Counted from the first letter of the stretch, positions 19,272-28,563 are shown. The stretch: DNA of 64,000 nt from UMGS1649 sp045534225 (GCA_045534225.1 JAZSJJ010000011.1:62001-126000), one strand, 5' to 3'. Program-made: numbers and translations. The notes: generated from the letters alone by a model not told the origin.

Positions 19272-21107
19272 TTACGTGGTGTGGATTAGAATCCACCACC
19301 GCCACCACCGCCGCCTCCGGCCGCCTCCTCCTCCAGAGAAGCCCCCGCCTGAGCCTGTTGATGATGAGTATGTAAACGCTCCCGTAGAAACGCTGTTAAA
19401 CGAACTACTGAACGAATGATAAGTGCTGCTATGATATATTCCAGAGTAAGTATCTTCTAGCTCAGTTATTTCTGGATAAATATCTTTTAATTGTTTTAAC
19501 ACTTTATCTGCTATTCCAAGTCCTATTGCATATACTAGATAATGTTCCCATAAAACAATTGAACCATAATCTTTTTCTTCCATTTTACTAAAGTGTTTCA
19601 AGAATCTCTTAAAACCTTTCCATTTAGCTTTATGGTCTAACGCTTTTTCGTTGTCTGAAAGTCTAGTAGGTAGTTTTACAACCATCAATATAAATACAAA
19701 AATATATGGGAATAAAACTAAACCTGCTGGTACTGCAGCATGGAAGTTTTCCATTATGCTTGCTACTAAGAATATTATGAATAGCGGTACAAAACATAAT
19801 GATAATATTACTGTTGCTTTAGTTATAACCTTCTTTGTATCTTTTCTTTCTAATTTACAAGCCTTATATTCTTTCTCTATTAACTTTTGCCATTTATCAA
19901 AAGCCTTACCAGCTTTTTCTCTAGCAGTAACCGAAGCTGTATTCTTTTTCTTTAATTCCTTTAATTTAATAGAAGTACATTCTACAAATATTAATTTTTC
20001 TATATAATGTTGTTCTACTTTATTAAGTTTGGATAAATCTTCATTTATTAATTTCAATTCATAATCTACTGGTTTTTCTTTACCCTCTTTTGTTATTGGA
20101 TAAATCTTAATATATTTCTTTCTTACTAAATCCATCAGAGTTGCTAACATATTTTCGTTAGGCTTATGGTATTTATATAACAAGTAGTTCATTACAGGCA
20201 CACCATAATCTTCTGGTAGCTCTCTAAAGTATCTATACTCTACCTTAGATTTTTTAGCTTTACTAATAGCCCAAATGTATGTAGAAATAATTACTACAAC
20301 AACTACTGCTGTTATAGCCCAGCAAATATATGCAAATAGTTCTGCTCGTTCTCTTCTTGCATCAGCTTCTTTTGCTAGTTTTAACTCTTTAGCCATTATT
20401 GTTTCATACATATTTTTATCTTGGAATTTTTGAGCTTGTACTATATCTGTATCAAAAAGTATTCTTGCATCAACTGCTTCTCCACTTCTTAAATATGGTA
20501 TATGAAATACTGATGTTTGATTGTCTATCTTTTCTGAGTAACCATCTAATGGGCCATGTCCAAATATTTCTAATCTATCACTTATTTCTGGTAGAGTTAT
20601 TGTTATTTTAGCATCTTCAACGCCACCAGCCCAACCTTTTCCTATAAAGTTCCAGTATAGTTCAGCTACATCCACATATTCTACCACAACATCTGTTAAT
20701 GTATATGTTATAACCGTATTAACACGATATGCATCTGTTGGATGGAATATTTTTATTTGCGCTCCGCCTTCTATTCTATTTAGATTATATTTTCCTTCAT
20801 CACCATTTTCTAATTGTGTTTCAGAATAAAAATATTCTTTTCCATCTACTAATACACTATGTACATATATTTCTTCTGCACTATTTAATTCATTATCTGG
20901 ATTGAAACATAGCACATCTCTATATACTCCATTTACACTTTCTTCAATCTCCCATGTTATAGTCTCAGTAATAGTCATAGAGCCATCTCGATTTATAGTT
21001 GCATCCATATCCATTTTCTCTGGATACGCATTACCTGCAAATACACAAATTGGCAATACAAAAATTAAAGCGACTAAACATAATAATACCCTTACGTTCC
21101 TTTTCAT
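19272..21107 (-). CDS. DUF2207 membrane protein with likely frameshifted Gly-rich tail
   Basis: The 611-residue product has a signal peptide (residues 1-24), an extracytoplasmic DUF2207 domain (ITETITWEIEESVNGVYRD), a membrane helix near 265, a cytoplasmic region, and two more helices near 425-480. The family normally ends in a Gly/Ser tail and Phe. Here the frame passes GGGFSGGGGG and then reads RRRRWWRWWILIHTT. Dropping one base near 19319 gives a glycine run ending in Phe and a TAA at 19286-19288, so an insertion or sequencing error is likely. The RBS is AGGGGTGA. The function of DUF2207 is unknown. Confidence 0.85.
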   Translation of the reverse strand: MKRNVRVLLCLVALIFVLPICVFAGNAYPEKMDMDATINRDGSMTITETITWEIEESVNGVYRDVLCFNPDNELNSAEEIYVHSVLVDGKEYFYSETQLENGDEGKYNLNRIEGGAQIKIFHPTDAYRVNTVITYTLTDVVVEYVDVAELYWNFIGKGWAGGVEDAKITITLPEISDRLEIFGHGPLDGYSEKIDNQTSVFHIPYLRSGEAVDARILFDTDIVQAQKFQDKNMYETIMAKELKLAKEADARRERAELFAYICWAITAVVVVVIISTYIWAISKAKKSKVEYRYFRELPEDYGVPVMNYLLYKYHKPNENMLATLMDLVRKKYIKIYPITKEGKEKPVDYELKLINEDLSKLNKVEQHYIEKLIFVECTSIKLKELKKKNTASVTAREKAGKAFDKWQKLIEKEYKACKLERKDTKKVITKATVILSLCFVPLFIIFLVASIMENFHAAVPAGLVLFPYIFVFILMVVKLPTRLSDNEKALDHKAKWKGFKRFLKHFSKMEEKDYGSIVLWEHYLVYAIGLGIADKVLKQLKDIYPEITELEDTYSGIYHSSTYHSFSSSFNSVSTGAFTYSSSTGSGGGFSGGGGGRRRRWWRWWILIHTT

Positions 21108-21164
21108 ATGTTCACCCCTAATATATATACAATAATACTATAATATATTTAATTTTTTTGCAAC

Positions 21165-21194
21165 AAAAAAGCGTAGCAAAATGCTACACTTTTT
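21165..21194 (-). terminator. Terminator after mutS
   Basis: AAAAAAGCGTAGC pairs with GCTACACTTTTT around a short loop (one mismatch). Confidence 0.8.
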
Positions 21195-21223
21195 GTTAAT
21201 ATTTAATCTAATTTATTTATGCA

Positions 21224-23806
21224 TTATTCCATTTTCTCTTTAAGTTTGTATAACACATCTAGAGCCTCTTTAGCACTAAGTTCATCTAAAGCAAGTTTAT
21301 CTAACATTCTACCAACTTCAGCAAGCTTAAAGTTAAACATATTTATTTGGTTATTGTTATCTATTACTTTAGTTGTATTAGCTTTTGCTTTCTTAGTTAT
21401 TGTATCTTCTTCTAATTTACTTAGTATCTTCTTTGCTCTATTTACAACAGAGCTTGGAACTCCCGCAAGTTTAGCAACATATATACCATATGATTCATCC
21501 GCAGGGCCTTCTACTATCTTTCTTAAGAAGATTACATCATCGCCTCTTTCTTTCACGGCAACAGAATAATTCTTTACTCCTTCAAGTGTTCCTTCAAGTT
21601 CATTTAGCTCGTGATAATGTGTTGCAAATATTCTTTTCGCTCCTACTTTTCCTTTATCTGCCATATGTTCTACAGTTGCCCAAGCAATAGCCATACCATC
21701 ATAGGTAGATGTTCCTCTACCTATTTCATCTAGTATTACTAGTGAGTTACTTGTTGCATTTTCTAATATATTAGATAGCTCTGTCATTTCTACCATAAAT
21801 GTAGATTCTCCACCTGCTAAGTCATCACTTGCACCAACACGTGTAAATATTCTATCTACTATACTAATACTTGCCTCACTTGCAGGAACAAAGCTTCCTA
21901 TTTGAGCCATATATGTAATTACTGCAACTTGTCTCATGTATGTAGATTTACCTGCCATATTAGGTCCAGTAATTATATGAAATCTTGAATTAGAATCTAT
22001 ATATGTGTCGTTTGGGATGAACTCTGAGCCTTTGATTGTTTTTTCTACAACAGGATGTCTTCCCTCTTTAATATCTATTACTCCATCATGAGTAATATTA
22101 GGTCTTACGTAGTTCATATCCTCGGCTACTTTTGCGAAGCTACAAAGGCTGTCTATTACACCAATTGCCATAGCTGTTTTTTGTATTCTCACAATCTCAT
22201 GCGCTACTTTTTCACGAACATCTGCAAATAACTTGTATTCTAAATCTACTAGTTTTTCTTCACTACCAAGAATTTTGTTTTCTAATTCTTTAAGCTCTGG
22301 TGTTATAAATCTTTCTTTATCTGCTAATGTTTGCTTACGTATATATCTGTCTTCCGGTATCTGATCATAATTTGAACGAGTAATTTCTATATAATATCCA
22401 AAGACTCTGTTAAATCCAACTTTAAGTCCTTTTATACCAGTAATTTCTCTTTCTTTTGCCTCAAGTTCCATTAACCAATTCTTGCCTTCTGTACTTGCAG
22501 ATCTATATTCGTCTACTTCAGCATTATATCCTTTTTTAATTAATCCGCCCTCTTTAATAGTTATTGGTGGATCATCTACGATAGCTGTATCTATAAGGCT
22601 ACACATATCCTTAAGTTCATCTATGCTATCATAAATTTTAGATAAGTACTGATGCTTATCTCCAGTAAGAAGTCTTGCAATGGTAGCTTTAAGACTTGGT
22701 AGTACTTTAAATGAATTCTTAAGTGCTACTAAATCTCTTGCATTAGTATTTGCATTACTCATCTTAGATGCTAAACGTTCTATATCATGAACATTTTTAA
22801 GAAGTTCTATAATATCCTCGCGTACAAACACATCATTTTTTAGACTCTCTACCGCATCTAATCTTTCATCTATATTTTTCTTAGAAAGCATTGGGCTTTC
22901 TACCCATTTTCTAATTTGTCTTGCGCCTATAGCTGTAGTAGTTTTATCTAATACCCAAAGAATACTTCCTCTTTTAGTTCTTTCACGGTTAGATTCTGTA
23001 ATCTCAAGATTTCTTCTTGTATTTACATCTAGTCTCATACTTGCTTCTATATCATATGGTGTAATTTTATTTAGTTGAGATACTACTTGTTTTTGTGTGT
23101 CTGCTATATAATTTAGAAGAAGTGTTAAACTTTTTCTTTCTGCTAGAGTAAAAGCTTCAGACATCATTGGCATATCATTTACTAAAGATTCATCTTGATT
23201 TGTATATCTTGAAATATATATTTCTTGTTTCTTCACAAGTCTATTTACTACTTCACTATCACTTAAGATTAAATCTTCTAATACTAGTTCTTTAGGTCTA
23301 ATCTTTAATGTCTCATCTATAATTTTATATACTCCATCTAGATTATCTGCATGAGTTACAAAGCACTCACCAGTAGAAATATCTGCATAAGATAACGCAT
23401 ATTGTTTTCCAACCATATAAATGTTTGCTATATAATTGTTTTTATGCTCATCTAGCATTGTATTTTCTGTTATTGTACCAGGTGTTATTACCTTAATTAC
23501 ATCTCTTTTAACTAATCCCTTAGCTTCTTTTGGATCTTCTACTTGTTCACATATTCCGACCTTATATCCCTTGTCTACAAGCTTTACTATATATCCCTCA
23601 ACTGCATGGAATGGAATACCACACATTGGAGCTCTTTCTTCTAGGCCACACTCTTTCCCTGTAAGAGTAAGTTCTAGTTCACGACTACAAAGTTCTGCTT
23701 GGTCAAAGAACATCTCATAGAAGTCTCCAAGTCTAAATAATATTATTGTATCTGGATACTTTTCACGTATATCTAGGTATTGTTGCATCATTGGTGAAAG
23801 TGCCAT
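21224..23806 (-). CDS. mutS: DNA mismatch repair protein MutS
   Basis: MutS recognises base mismatches. The 860-residue product has the mismatch-binding motif FRLGDFYEMF near residue 25, Walker A GPNMAGKSTYMRQ (~618), the STFMVEMTELSNIL signature, Walker B VILDEIGRGTSTYDG and the FATHYHEL helix, so it is complete. The RBS (AAGGGGGA) supports the ATG. A terminator follows it, separating it from the DUF2207 gene. Together with mutL and miaA it gives a normal clostridial mismatch-repair set. Confidence 0.97.
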   Translation of the reverse strand: MALSPMMQQYLDIREKYPDTIILFRLGDFYEMFFDQAELCSRELELTLTGKECGLEERAPMCGIPFHAVEGYIVKLVDKGYKVGICEQVEDPKEAKGLVKRDVIKVITPGTITENTMLDEHKNNYIANIYMVGKQYALSYADISTGECFVTHADNLDGVYKIIDETLKIRPKELVLEDLILSDSEVVNRLVKKQEIYISRYTNQDESLVNDMPMMSEAFTLAERKSLTLLLNYIADTQKQVVSQLNKITPYDIEASMRLDVNTRRNLEITESNRERTKRGSILWVLDKTTTAIGARQIRKWVESPMLSKKNIDERLDAVESLKNDVFVREDIIELLKNVHDIERLASKMSNANTNARDLVALKNSFKVLPSLKATIARLLTGDKHQYLSKIYDSIDELKDMCSLIDTAIVDDPPITIKEGGLIKKGYNAEVDEYRSASTEGKNWLMELEAKEREITGIKGLKVGFNRVFGYYIEITRSNYDQIPEDRYIRKQTLADKERFITPELKELENKILGSEEKLVDLEYKLFADVREKVAHEIVRIQKTAMAIGVIDSLCSFAKVAEDMNYVRPNITHDGVIDIKEGRHPVVEKTIKGSEFIPNDTYIDSNSRFHIITGPNMAGKSTYMRQVAVITYMAQIGSFVPASEASISIVDRIFTRVGASDDLAGGESTFMVEMTELSNILENATSNSLVILDEIGRGTSTYDGMAIAWATVEHMADKGKVGAKRIFATHYHELNELEGTLEGVKNYSVAVKERGDDVIFLRKIVEGPADESYGIYVAKLAGVPSSVVNRAKKILSKLEEDTITKKAKANTTKVIDNNNQINMFNFKLAEVGRMLDKLALDELSAKEALDVLYKLKEKME

Positions 23807-23880
23807 ATTTATCCCCCTTATTTTCCCGAATTATATCACAAAAAGTCGAAGTTTACAACACACTGTCCACTTCATCCACA

Positions 23881-23909
23881 TTGTTTTTTTACCTAATATA
23901 TGGTATAAT
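23881..23909 (+). promoter_or_regulatory. SigmaA promoter of the 23963 gene
   Basis: TTGTTT, 17 bases, TATAAT, about 50 bases before the ATG. Confidence 0.6.
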
Positions 23910-23962
23910 ATATTCGTGGTAAACATTTAGACTATTAACAAATTTGTTGTAAAGGAGAGAAA

Positions 23963-24274
23963 ATGAGCGGGAAGTTTTATTCATTAATCCGGGCTAGCAT
24001 CATTATCTTTGGTTCCTTAGCGCTTTCTTTAGTGTTTAAAGCACTTCATCCTATTCTTTCTGTACTTATAGTGTTCTCACTATTACAGATTGTAGAGGAC
24101 TGTGTTAAAAATGCTAAAGAAATTGCTAAACTAAACAAGCAGTACGCTGGTAAACTTAAAGAAGAAATGGTAAGCTACCAGAAAAAAAGAATTGTAATAG
24201 ACATTCTCACAACCATTGGTTGGTTTGCTATTGCAGCTGGAGCTTTCTATCTTAGTCTTCGTTATTTAGGCTGA
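23963..24274 (+). CDS. Small membrane protein, two helices
   Basis: The 103-residue product has a long hydrophobic N-terminal region (residues 8-42, one or two helices), a charged cytoplasmic-looking middle (CVKNAKEIAKLNKQYAGKLKEEMVSYQKK) and a C-terminal helix (~78-98). It has an AAAGGAGA ribosome site, its own promoter and its own strong terminator, so it is a solitary transcription unit. Ile codons are mostly ATT/ATC, as in the other GC-richer genes of the window. Not recognised. Confidence 0.75.
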   Translation: MSGKFYSLIRASIIIFGSLALSLVFKALHPILSVLIVFSLLQIVEDCVKNAKEIAKLNKQYAGKLKEEMVSYQKKRIVIDILTTIGWFAIAAGAFYLSLRYLG

Positions 24275-24303
24275 CCACACCTAAATTAGAAACCTGCCAA
24301 AAC

Positions 24304-24336
24304 AAATATCCGTAAGTAACAACTTACGGATATTTT
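24304..24336 (+). terminator. Terminator of the 23963 gene
   Basis: A perfect 14-bp stem (24304-24317 with 24322-24335) has a four-base loop; T residues follow. Confidence 0.85.
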
Positions 24337-24355
24337 GCGTTTATATTCAAGCAAA

Positions 24356-24456
24356 TTGTCGGCGCCGACAAAATGGTCAATCCCTTGCCACAAGCTCATC
24401 CCACGATTTTGGAGTTAAGTCCAAAATCTTAATTATTGACTTCCTGGCGTCAGGAA
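24356..24456. repeat. Cluster of three inverted repeats
   Basis: Three dyads lie in 100 non-coding bases: the perfect palindrome TTGTCGGCGCCGACAA (24356-24371), a 9-bp inverted repeat GATTTTGGA/TCCAAAATC (24405-24413 and 24420-24428, loop 6), and TTCCTG/CAGGAA (24441-24456, loop 4). They sit between the terminator of the 23963 gene and the 3' end of dinD. None has a T run, so they are unlike terminators. They could be protein-binding sites or an RNA structure. Confidence 0.7.
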
Positions 24457-24466
24457 AGCAATGATT

Positions 24467-24479
24467 CGTTAATATTTTG
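24467..24479. repeat. 13-bp direct repeat, left of dinD
   Basis: CGTTAATATTTTG occurs here and again at 25511-25523, bracketing dinD and its promoter. Confidence 0.6.
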
Positions 24480-24513
24480 CTGTTTTTGCAACTTTTGTTT
24501 ATAACAATTAATA

Positions 24514-25341
24514 TTATTCTATCAACATGTTTTTCTCTTTTTCTAGTTCTTTAATAGACTTCTTAGGTGTAGGCAAATCTTCTGGCATTGTTCCACCTAT
24601 TTCTTCTATTGCTTTTCTTACTTGCTTACCTACTATATAATGAGTATCGCACGCTTCTGGTTCATTATTTATTTTGTCTCTCTTTAGCTTTTGTTCTGTT
24701 TGAGATATTCTAAATAGATTTGCTATAAGTTCATCACTTCCCATATTATCTAGAATATCTTCTCTATATCTTAAACCTTTTCTTTTAGCTATATCATCTG
24801 CTGTTTCACCATTATATAATCCTTTGTATCCTGCATTATGGAACTTTGCAAAATCTTTAACGCCAGCATTTTTAGCTGTCTGATTAAGCGAGTAGTTACC
24901 CTTTCTTGTTAAATCTCTTTGATATAGTCTTTTTTCATCTTCCGTTAAAGCTAAATATTCCCTTTCACTTAACTCTTGCTTTCTAGTTTGCACTGCAAAA
25001 TATGTTTGTGCTAATGCTATTACTTCTTTTCTCGGATCACCATTTTGAGCTATAAGGTAACATGCATAACGTGTCAGTTTATAGTCCTTTGTCATTCTAA
25101 CCGTGCCGTTTCCTGATTCAAACGACTTACTGACGTCAGTAAATCGTTCACACACACTATTCCCGCTATTTTCACAAGATTCCTTTGCTCTTTCAATAAC
25201 CTTTTCAAAGTTCTGCCACTTGTTATACTCTAATATTTTCATTAATTCTCTTGCGAACCAATACTCATTTCCATATTCATCTACATGCTTTATACTTTCA
25301 AATATACTTTCTCCAATTTTTTCAATTTCATTTTCACTCAT
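24514..25341 (-). CDS. dinD: DNA damage-inducible protein D (DinD-like)
   Basis: The 275-residue product has a BRO-like N-terminal domain (EYGNEYWFARELMKILEYNKWQNF, residues ~18-42) and the DinD-type middle (RYACYLIAQNGDPRK and VIALAQTYFAVQTRKQE), ending in a helical tail (LPTPKKSIKELEKEKN). E. coli DinD is SOS-induced and inhibits RecA-mediated strand exchange; family members are often spread horizontally. No convincing LexA box was found upstream. The RBS GAGGAGGA supports the ATG. It lies alone between hairpins and short direct repeats, which suggests a recently acquired gene. Confidence 0.88.
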   Translation of the reverse strand: MSENEIEKIGESIFESIKHVDEYGNEYWFARELMKILEYNKWQNFEKVIERAKESCENSGNSVCERFTDVSKSFESGNGTVRMTKDYKLTRYACYLIAQNGDPRKEVIALAQTYFAVQTRKQELSEREYLALTEDEKRLYQRDLTRKGNYSLNQTAKNAGVKDFAKFHNAGYKGLYNGETADDIAKRKGLRYREDILDNMGSDELIANLFRISQTEQKLKRDKINNEPEACDTHYIVGKQVRKAIEEIGGTMPEDLPTPKKSIKELEKEKNMLIE

Positions 25342-25472
25342 TTGTTTTTCCTCCTCATATATCTACTTTTATTCTTTATTTACATCTATGTATTTTTTAT
25401 ATAATCCCCTGAAAAAACAATTTTACTTTTTTTCTTATTCCCTCCTTTCTTTTTTAATTCCCCCATACAAAT

Positions 25473-25501
25473 ATTTTAATTACCTATTGTGTGTATGTCA
25501 A
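25473..25501 (-). promoter_or_regulatory. SigmaA promoter of dinD
   Basis: TTGACA, 17 bases, TAAAAT on the minus strand. It leaves a ~125-base leader with an AAAGGAGG in the middle that has no good start codon after it. Confidence 0.65.
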
Positions 25502-25510
25502 CGATTTTAG

Positions 25511-25523
25511 CGTTAATATTTTG
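25511..25523. repeat. 13-bp direct repeat, right of dinD
   Basis: Second copy of CGTTAATATTTTG (first at 24467-24479). Confidence 0.6.
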
Positions 25524-25581
25524 TCTTTTCATTGACAAAATTCGACACACCTAGAACATCATTTTATGCTTATTTATGCAC

Positions 25582-25622
25582 AAAAAACCAAATCACAAGT
25601 AATAACTTGTGACCTGGTTTTT
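25582..25622. terminator. Bidirectional terminator after the ABC operon
   Basis: AACCA and TCACAAGT pair with ACTTGTGA and TGGTT, with T runs on both sides. Confidence 0.75.
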
Positions 25623-25628
25623 GTTTAT

Positions 25629-26438
25629 TTACCTTCTTGTAACACCGTTTCCGCTTTCATATCTCTTAAGTCCTCTTTTGTATATAATACTCATAAGGAT
25701 AGGAAAAATGATTGCAGAAGCTATGAATATTCCAAACGCTAAAGGATTAAAAGTATCCATTAGAGATACCGGAATATGTGCTACATACATAGCAGGTATT
25801 GCTGTATACATGATGATTTTCATAAACCCAGGGAACATTGCTTCCGGATAGATGGTTAATGTTATAAGTAAAGAATGTGTGTACTTGTGGCAAGCATTTG
25901 TAATGTCGCCAAGCCAGAAAGCAAACAATCTTACTATAACTATTACGCTAAGCAGTATAACCGAAGATATAAGCGCAAGAATAAGTAACCAAATAAACTT
26001 AAAGATGTTTCCATGAACCGCTATAAATCCTATAACTGCTCCAAAGATAAGATCTCCCATTGCTGACAAGACAGATCTTGAAGTAAGTTCAGAAATTAAG
26101 CTGTTCTTTGGTTTAGTAAGGTAGATGTCCATATTTCCATCAACGATATCTTTGCACAATGTTTCTACTCCTCCGAAGCAGAAGAAAACAATGCCGTATC
26201 CAATGGTCGGAATAGACCACAAGTACATAATATCTGCCATACCCACTCCGTTTATGCTTCCTCCCTTGTTAGAGAAAAGAATCTCCCAGAATAAAAGGAA
26301 AACAAAGTTGTTAATGAACATGGCTACCGTCTGGATAATAAAACTCTTCTTGTTAGAAATGTTGCTTCTAATATTGTAGCAGATACAAAGCCACAAATAT
26401 TTAAGCATCGCTATAAATTCTTTAAACACCTTCAACAT
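25629..26438 (-). CDS. ABC-2 family transporter permease
   Basis: The 269-residue product has about six membrane helices and resembles the second permease of DUF990/ABC-2 (PF06182-type) exporters: SFIIQTVAMFINNFVFLLFWEILF near residue 32, GGVETLCKDIVDGNMDIYLTKP in the middle and the NPLAFGIF region near the C-terminus. It is the third gene of an ATPase-permease-permease operon and overlaps the preceding gene by 17 bases, so it is translationally coupled. It should form a heterodimeric pore with its neighbour. Substrate unknown. Confidence 0.88.
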   Translation of the reverse strand: MLKVFKEFIAMLKYLWLCICYNIRSNISNKKSFIIQTVAMFINNFVFLLFWEILFSNKGGSINGVGMADIMYLWSIPTIGYGIVFFCFGGVETLCKDIVDGNMDIYLTKPKNSLISELTSRSVLSAMGDLIFGAVIGFIAVHGNIFKFIWLLILALISSVILLSVIVIVRLFAFWLGDITNACHKYTHSLLITLTIYPEAMFPGFMKIIMYTAIPAMYVAHIPVSLMDTFNPLAFGIFIASAIIFPILMSIIYKRGLKRYESGNGVTRR

Positions 26439-27195
26439 TTTGTTTCTTCACTCCTTTCTTGTAGATAAAAATTAAGATTAACATTAGCACTGTTCCTGCT
26501 AAAAGTTCACATCCAAGCGAGAATATAAACTTACCCAAACTGAAGTTTACAAGTAAACTTGCAGGTGTGTAAATTATATGAGTCGTAGGAAGGAACATAA
26601 GCGGAATTCTAATTACCTTCGGGAAAAGTTCAAGCGGCGAAAAAGCAAAGATAAGCATTGCTTTTTGCACAAGAAGCCATACAGAAGATATATCTCTTCC
26701 AAGCCATATTGAAAGTAATCCAACAATAATGTGAAGCATTAAAAGAAGTACTGTTGCCATTAAGGCAATAAGGAATGTACCCAATATGCTCATAATTGTA
26801 ACTGGAATAAATCCAACATAAACTATTCCAAGAATTATTCCAAGACACATTAATACAAGTGTCATAGGAAGTTCTGCTACACCCTCAGAGATAATCCTAA
26901 GCATAAAATTGTACGGTTTCGTAAGGTCATATGCAAAATCTCCCATTTCAATCTTTGCTGCAATCTTCTTACAAAGATTAGAGTAAGAGTAGATAATTGC
27001 TTCCGCCAAAATAAGATACCATACAAGGTCTGCCTGAGAGTATCCCGCCATAGTTTTTCCTTCAAGAACGAAATCCCAAAGAAGCGAGAAAATGCTAATG
27101 TGAATCGTGAACGAAAGTAATGTGCCAAGCACATCGCTTACCTTCTTAAACTGCTGCTTAAGAATAACTTTAGCGAATGCAACGTACTTTTTCAT
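26422..27195 (-). CDS. ABC-2 family transporter permease
   Basis: The ATG at 27195 has a GGAGGA ribosome site; the longer frame to 27339 lies inside the ATPase gene and is rejected. The 257-residue product has about six membrane helices and the family phrases FAKVILKQQFKKVSDVLGTL (start) and GDFAYDLTKPYNFMLRII (middle), matching the first DUF990-type permease. It starts one base after the ATPase stop. GC-richer codons with ATT/ATC set the whole operon apart from neighbouring dinD and prfA. Confidence 0.9.
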   Translation of the reverse strand: MKKYVAFAKVILKQQFKKVSDVLGTLLSFTIHISIFSLLWDFVLEGKTMAGYSQADLVWYLILAEAIIYSYSNLCKKIAAKIEMGDFAYDLTKPYNFMLRIISEGVAELPMTLVLMCLGIILGIVYVGFIPVTIMSILGTFLIALMATVLLLMLHIIVGLLSIWLGRDISSVWLLVQKAMLIFAFSPLELFPKVIRIPLMFLPTTHIIYTPASLLVNFSLGKFIFSLGCELLAGTVLMLILIFIYKKGVKKQNVEGV

Positions 27196-27196
27196 A

Positions 27197-28171
27197 TTAG
27201 TCTTCCTCCTGTACTTTTCCGGTATAGATGTCATAGATAACATTTTCCAAAGATGCGCTAGTAATTGCAAGATCTTGTACCTTGCCCACCTTAAGAAGTT
27301 TTTCAATAACATCTGCAACCTTAATATCGTTTTCATCAAACTCTACCGTAATCTTTTCCTCTAAACCGATGTTTACATTGTATCCTACAAAAAGGTTCTT
27401 AACAGTTTCCACATCAACCTTTTCGTCATAACTTACCAGAATCTTTTTCTTCGTAAGGAAAACATGCTCAATATCCTTAAGCTCACTGTCAAGCATAACC
27501 TTTCCGTGATTGATAAGAATAATTCTAGAGCAAAGCTTTTCGATATCCGAAATGTCATGGCTTGTTATGAAAATCGTAGTGTTGTACTTCTTGTTAAGCG
27601 TAAGGATCATATCCCTAACCTTCTTCTTAACTACGATGTCAAGACCAATGGTCGGTTCATCAAAAAATATTACATCCGGTCTGTGCAAGGTAACAGCTGC
27701 TACCTCGCAAATCATCCTCTGTCCAAGTGATAAGCTGCTCGCAGACTTATCCATAAGATGAGAAATATCAAAGAACTCCGTGATTTCCTTAATTCTCTCA
27801 TTAAGTACATCCTTAGGAATGTCATAAATGGCACCCAAAAGTCTGTAACTTTCAATTATGGGCAAGTGCGAAATTAATGATGACTTCTGTCCAAACATTG
27901 TTGCAATGTGGTAGGTCATTTCCTTTCTCTGTTCCCAAGGATTATACCCACATACACTTACTTCTCCGCTTGTAGGGTAAAGAATACCAGTCATCATCTT
28001 AATAGTAGTACTCTTTCCCGCTCCGTTAGGTCCAATGAACCCAATGATTTCTCCCGGTCTAACCTCAAAGTTTACGTTGTCTACCGCTGTAAGAGTTTTT
28101 ACCTCTTTCTTGCCTTTAGACTTAAGCGTGAACACCTTGCTAAGACCCTTTACCTCGATTACCTTTTTCAT
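27197..28171 (-). CDS. ABC transporter ATP-binding protein
   Basis: The 324-residue protein has Walker A GPNGAGKSTTIK (~residues 50-61), a Q-loop in FGQKSSL, a degenerate signature SLSLGQRM, Walker B VIFFDEPTIGLD and the switch His in FITSHD. It is a NatA-like exporter ATPase with a C-terminal ~80-residue extension. It powers the two downstream permeases. The RBS AAGGAGG supports the ATG. A possible promoter (TTGAAA, 18 bases, TATAAA) lies at 28197-28226. The exported substrate cannot be told from sequence. Confidence 0.95.
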   Translation of the reverse strand: MKKVIEVKGLSKVFTLKSKGKKEVKTLTAVDNVNFEVRPGEIIGFIGPNGAGKSTTIKMMTGILYPTSGEVSVCGYNPWEQRKEMTYHIATMFGQKSSLISHLPIIESYRLLGAIYDIPKDVLNERIKEITEFFDISHLMDKSASSLSLGQRMICEVAAVTLHRPDVIFFDEPTIGLDIVVKKKVRDMILTLNKKYNTTIFITSHDISDIEKLCSRIILINHGKVMLDSELKDIEHVFLTKKKILVSYDEKVDVETVKNLFVGYNVNIGLEEKITVEFDENDIKVADVIEKLLKVGKVQDLAITSASLENVIYDIYTGKVQEED

Positions 28172-28196
28172 AATAAAAGCCTCCTTAAATTAATTA

Positions 28197-28226
28197 TTTA
28201 TATTTTATTTTTATTTAGGTTTTCAA
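28197..28226 (-). promoter_or_regulatory. Possible promoter of the ABC operon
   Basis: TTGAAA, 18 bases, TATAAA on the minus strand, just after the terminator of the 49-aa gene. Confidence 0.4.
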
Positions 28227-28249
28227 ATTAATGTCCAAAAATGGACGCA

Positions 28250-28291
28250 AAAAAGGTGTGTCGATACCAGTTTTCGTATCAACACACCTAA
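28250..28291 (-). terminator. Strong terminator of the 49-aa gene
   Basis: AGGTGTGT/ACACACCT and inner GATAC/GTATC pair (13 bp, one mismatch) and a T6 run follows on the minus strand. Confidence 0.9.
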
Positions 28292-28310
28292 AAGTTCTAC
28301 AAACACATAG

Positions 28311-28460
28311 CTAAATAGCTAGAGACGCACCTCTAGTATTTAACCTATTATCTATATTACAATCTTGGTATTTTGATACGACAATTGAAGCCCAAACTGC
28401 GACATGCAGATTAGACATAACTGGTTCTCTATACATAAATTGTTTATTAATTTTTGTCAT
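28311..28460 (-). CDS. Orphan 49-aa peptide with complete expression signals
   Basis: This ORF is the only thing in the 545-base gap between the ABC operon and prfA. It has a canonical RBS (AAGGAGG, seven bases before ATG), a consensus promoter with perfect TTGACA, and a strong terminator 20 bases after the stop. The product begins MTKINKQFMYREP and continues with a hydrophobic stretch (HVAVWASIVVSK, ~19-30), one Cys at 34 and a polar tail ending TRGASLAI. It is not a recognised family. It could be a small protein or a precursor peptide for the ABC exporter that follows, but that link is only proximity. Confidence 0.7.
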   Translation of the reverse strand: MTKINKQFMYREPVMSNLHVAVWASIVVSKYQDCNIDNRLNTRGASLAI

Positions 28461-28563
28461 ACCAAATACCTCCTTTTCTTTCTAATTCTTATTATATATT
28501 TGTTATGATTTTCACTTGGACGATAAGTAAATCTACCTGGATTTAATTTATCACCATAACTTC

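Noticed and set aside
17077..19419. Many plus-strand ORFs opposite the GLUG-repeat gene
   Set aside because: They arise from the repeats read on the complement and have no ribosome sites or coding features.
25393..25473. 26-codon Lys-rich ORF in the dinD leader
   Set aside because: It has no ribosome binding site before its ATG, and its sequence is low complexity.
25342..25560. LexA/SOS box upstream of dinD
   Set aside because: No GAAC-N4-GTTC-type palindrome is present; the closest match, GAACATC, is one-sided.
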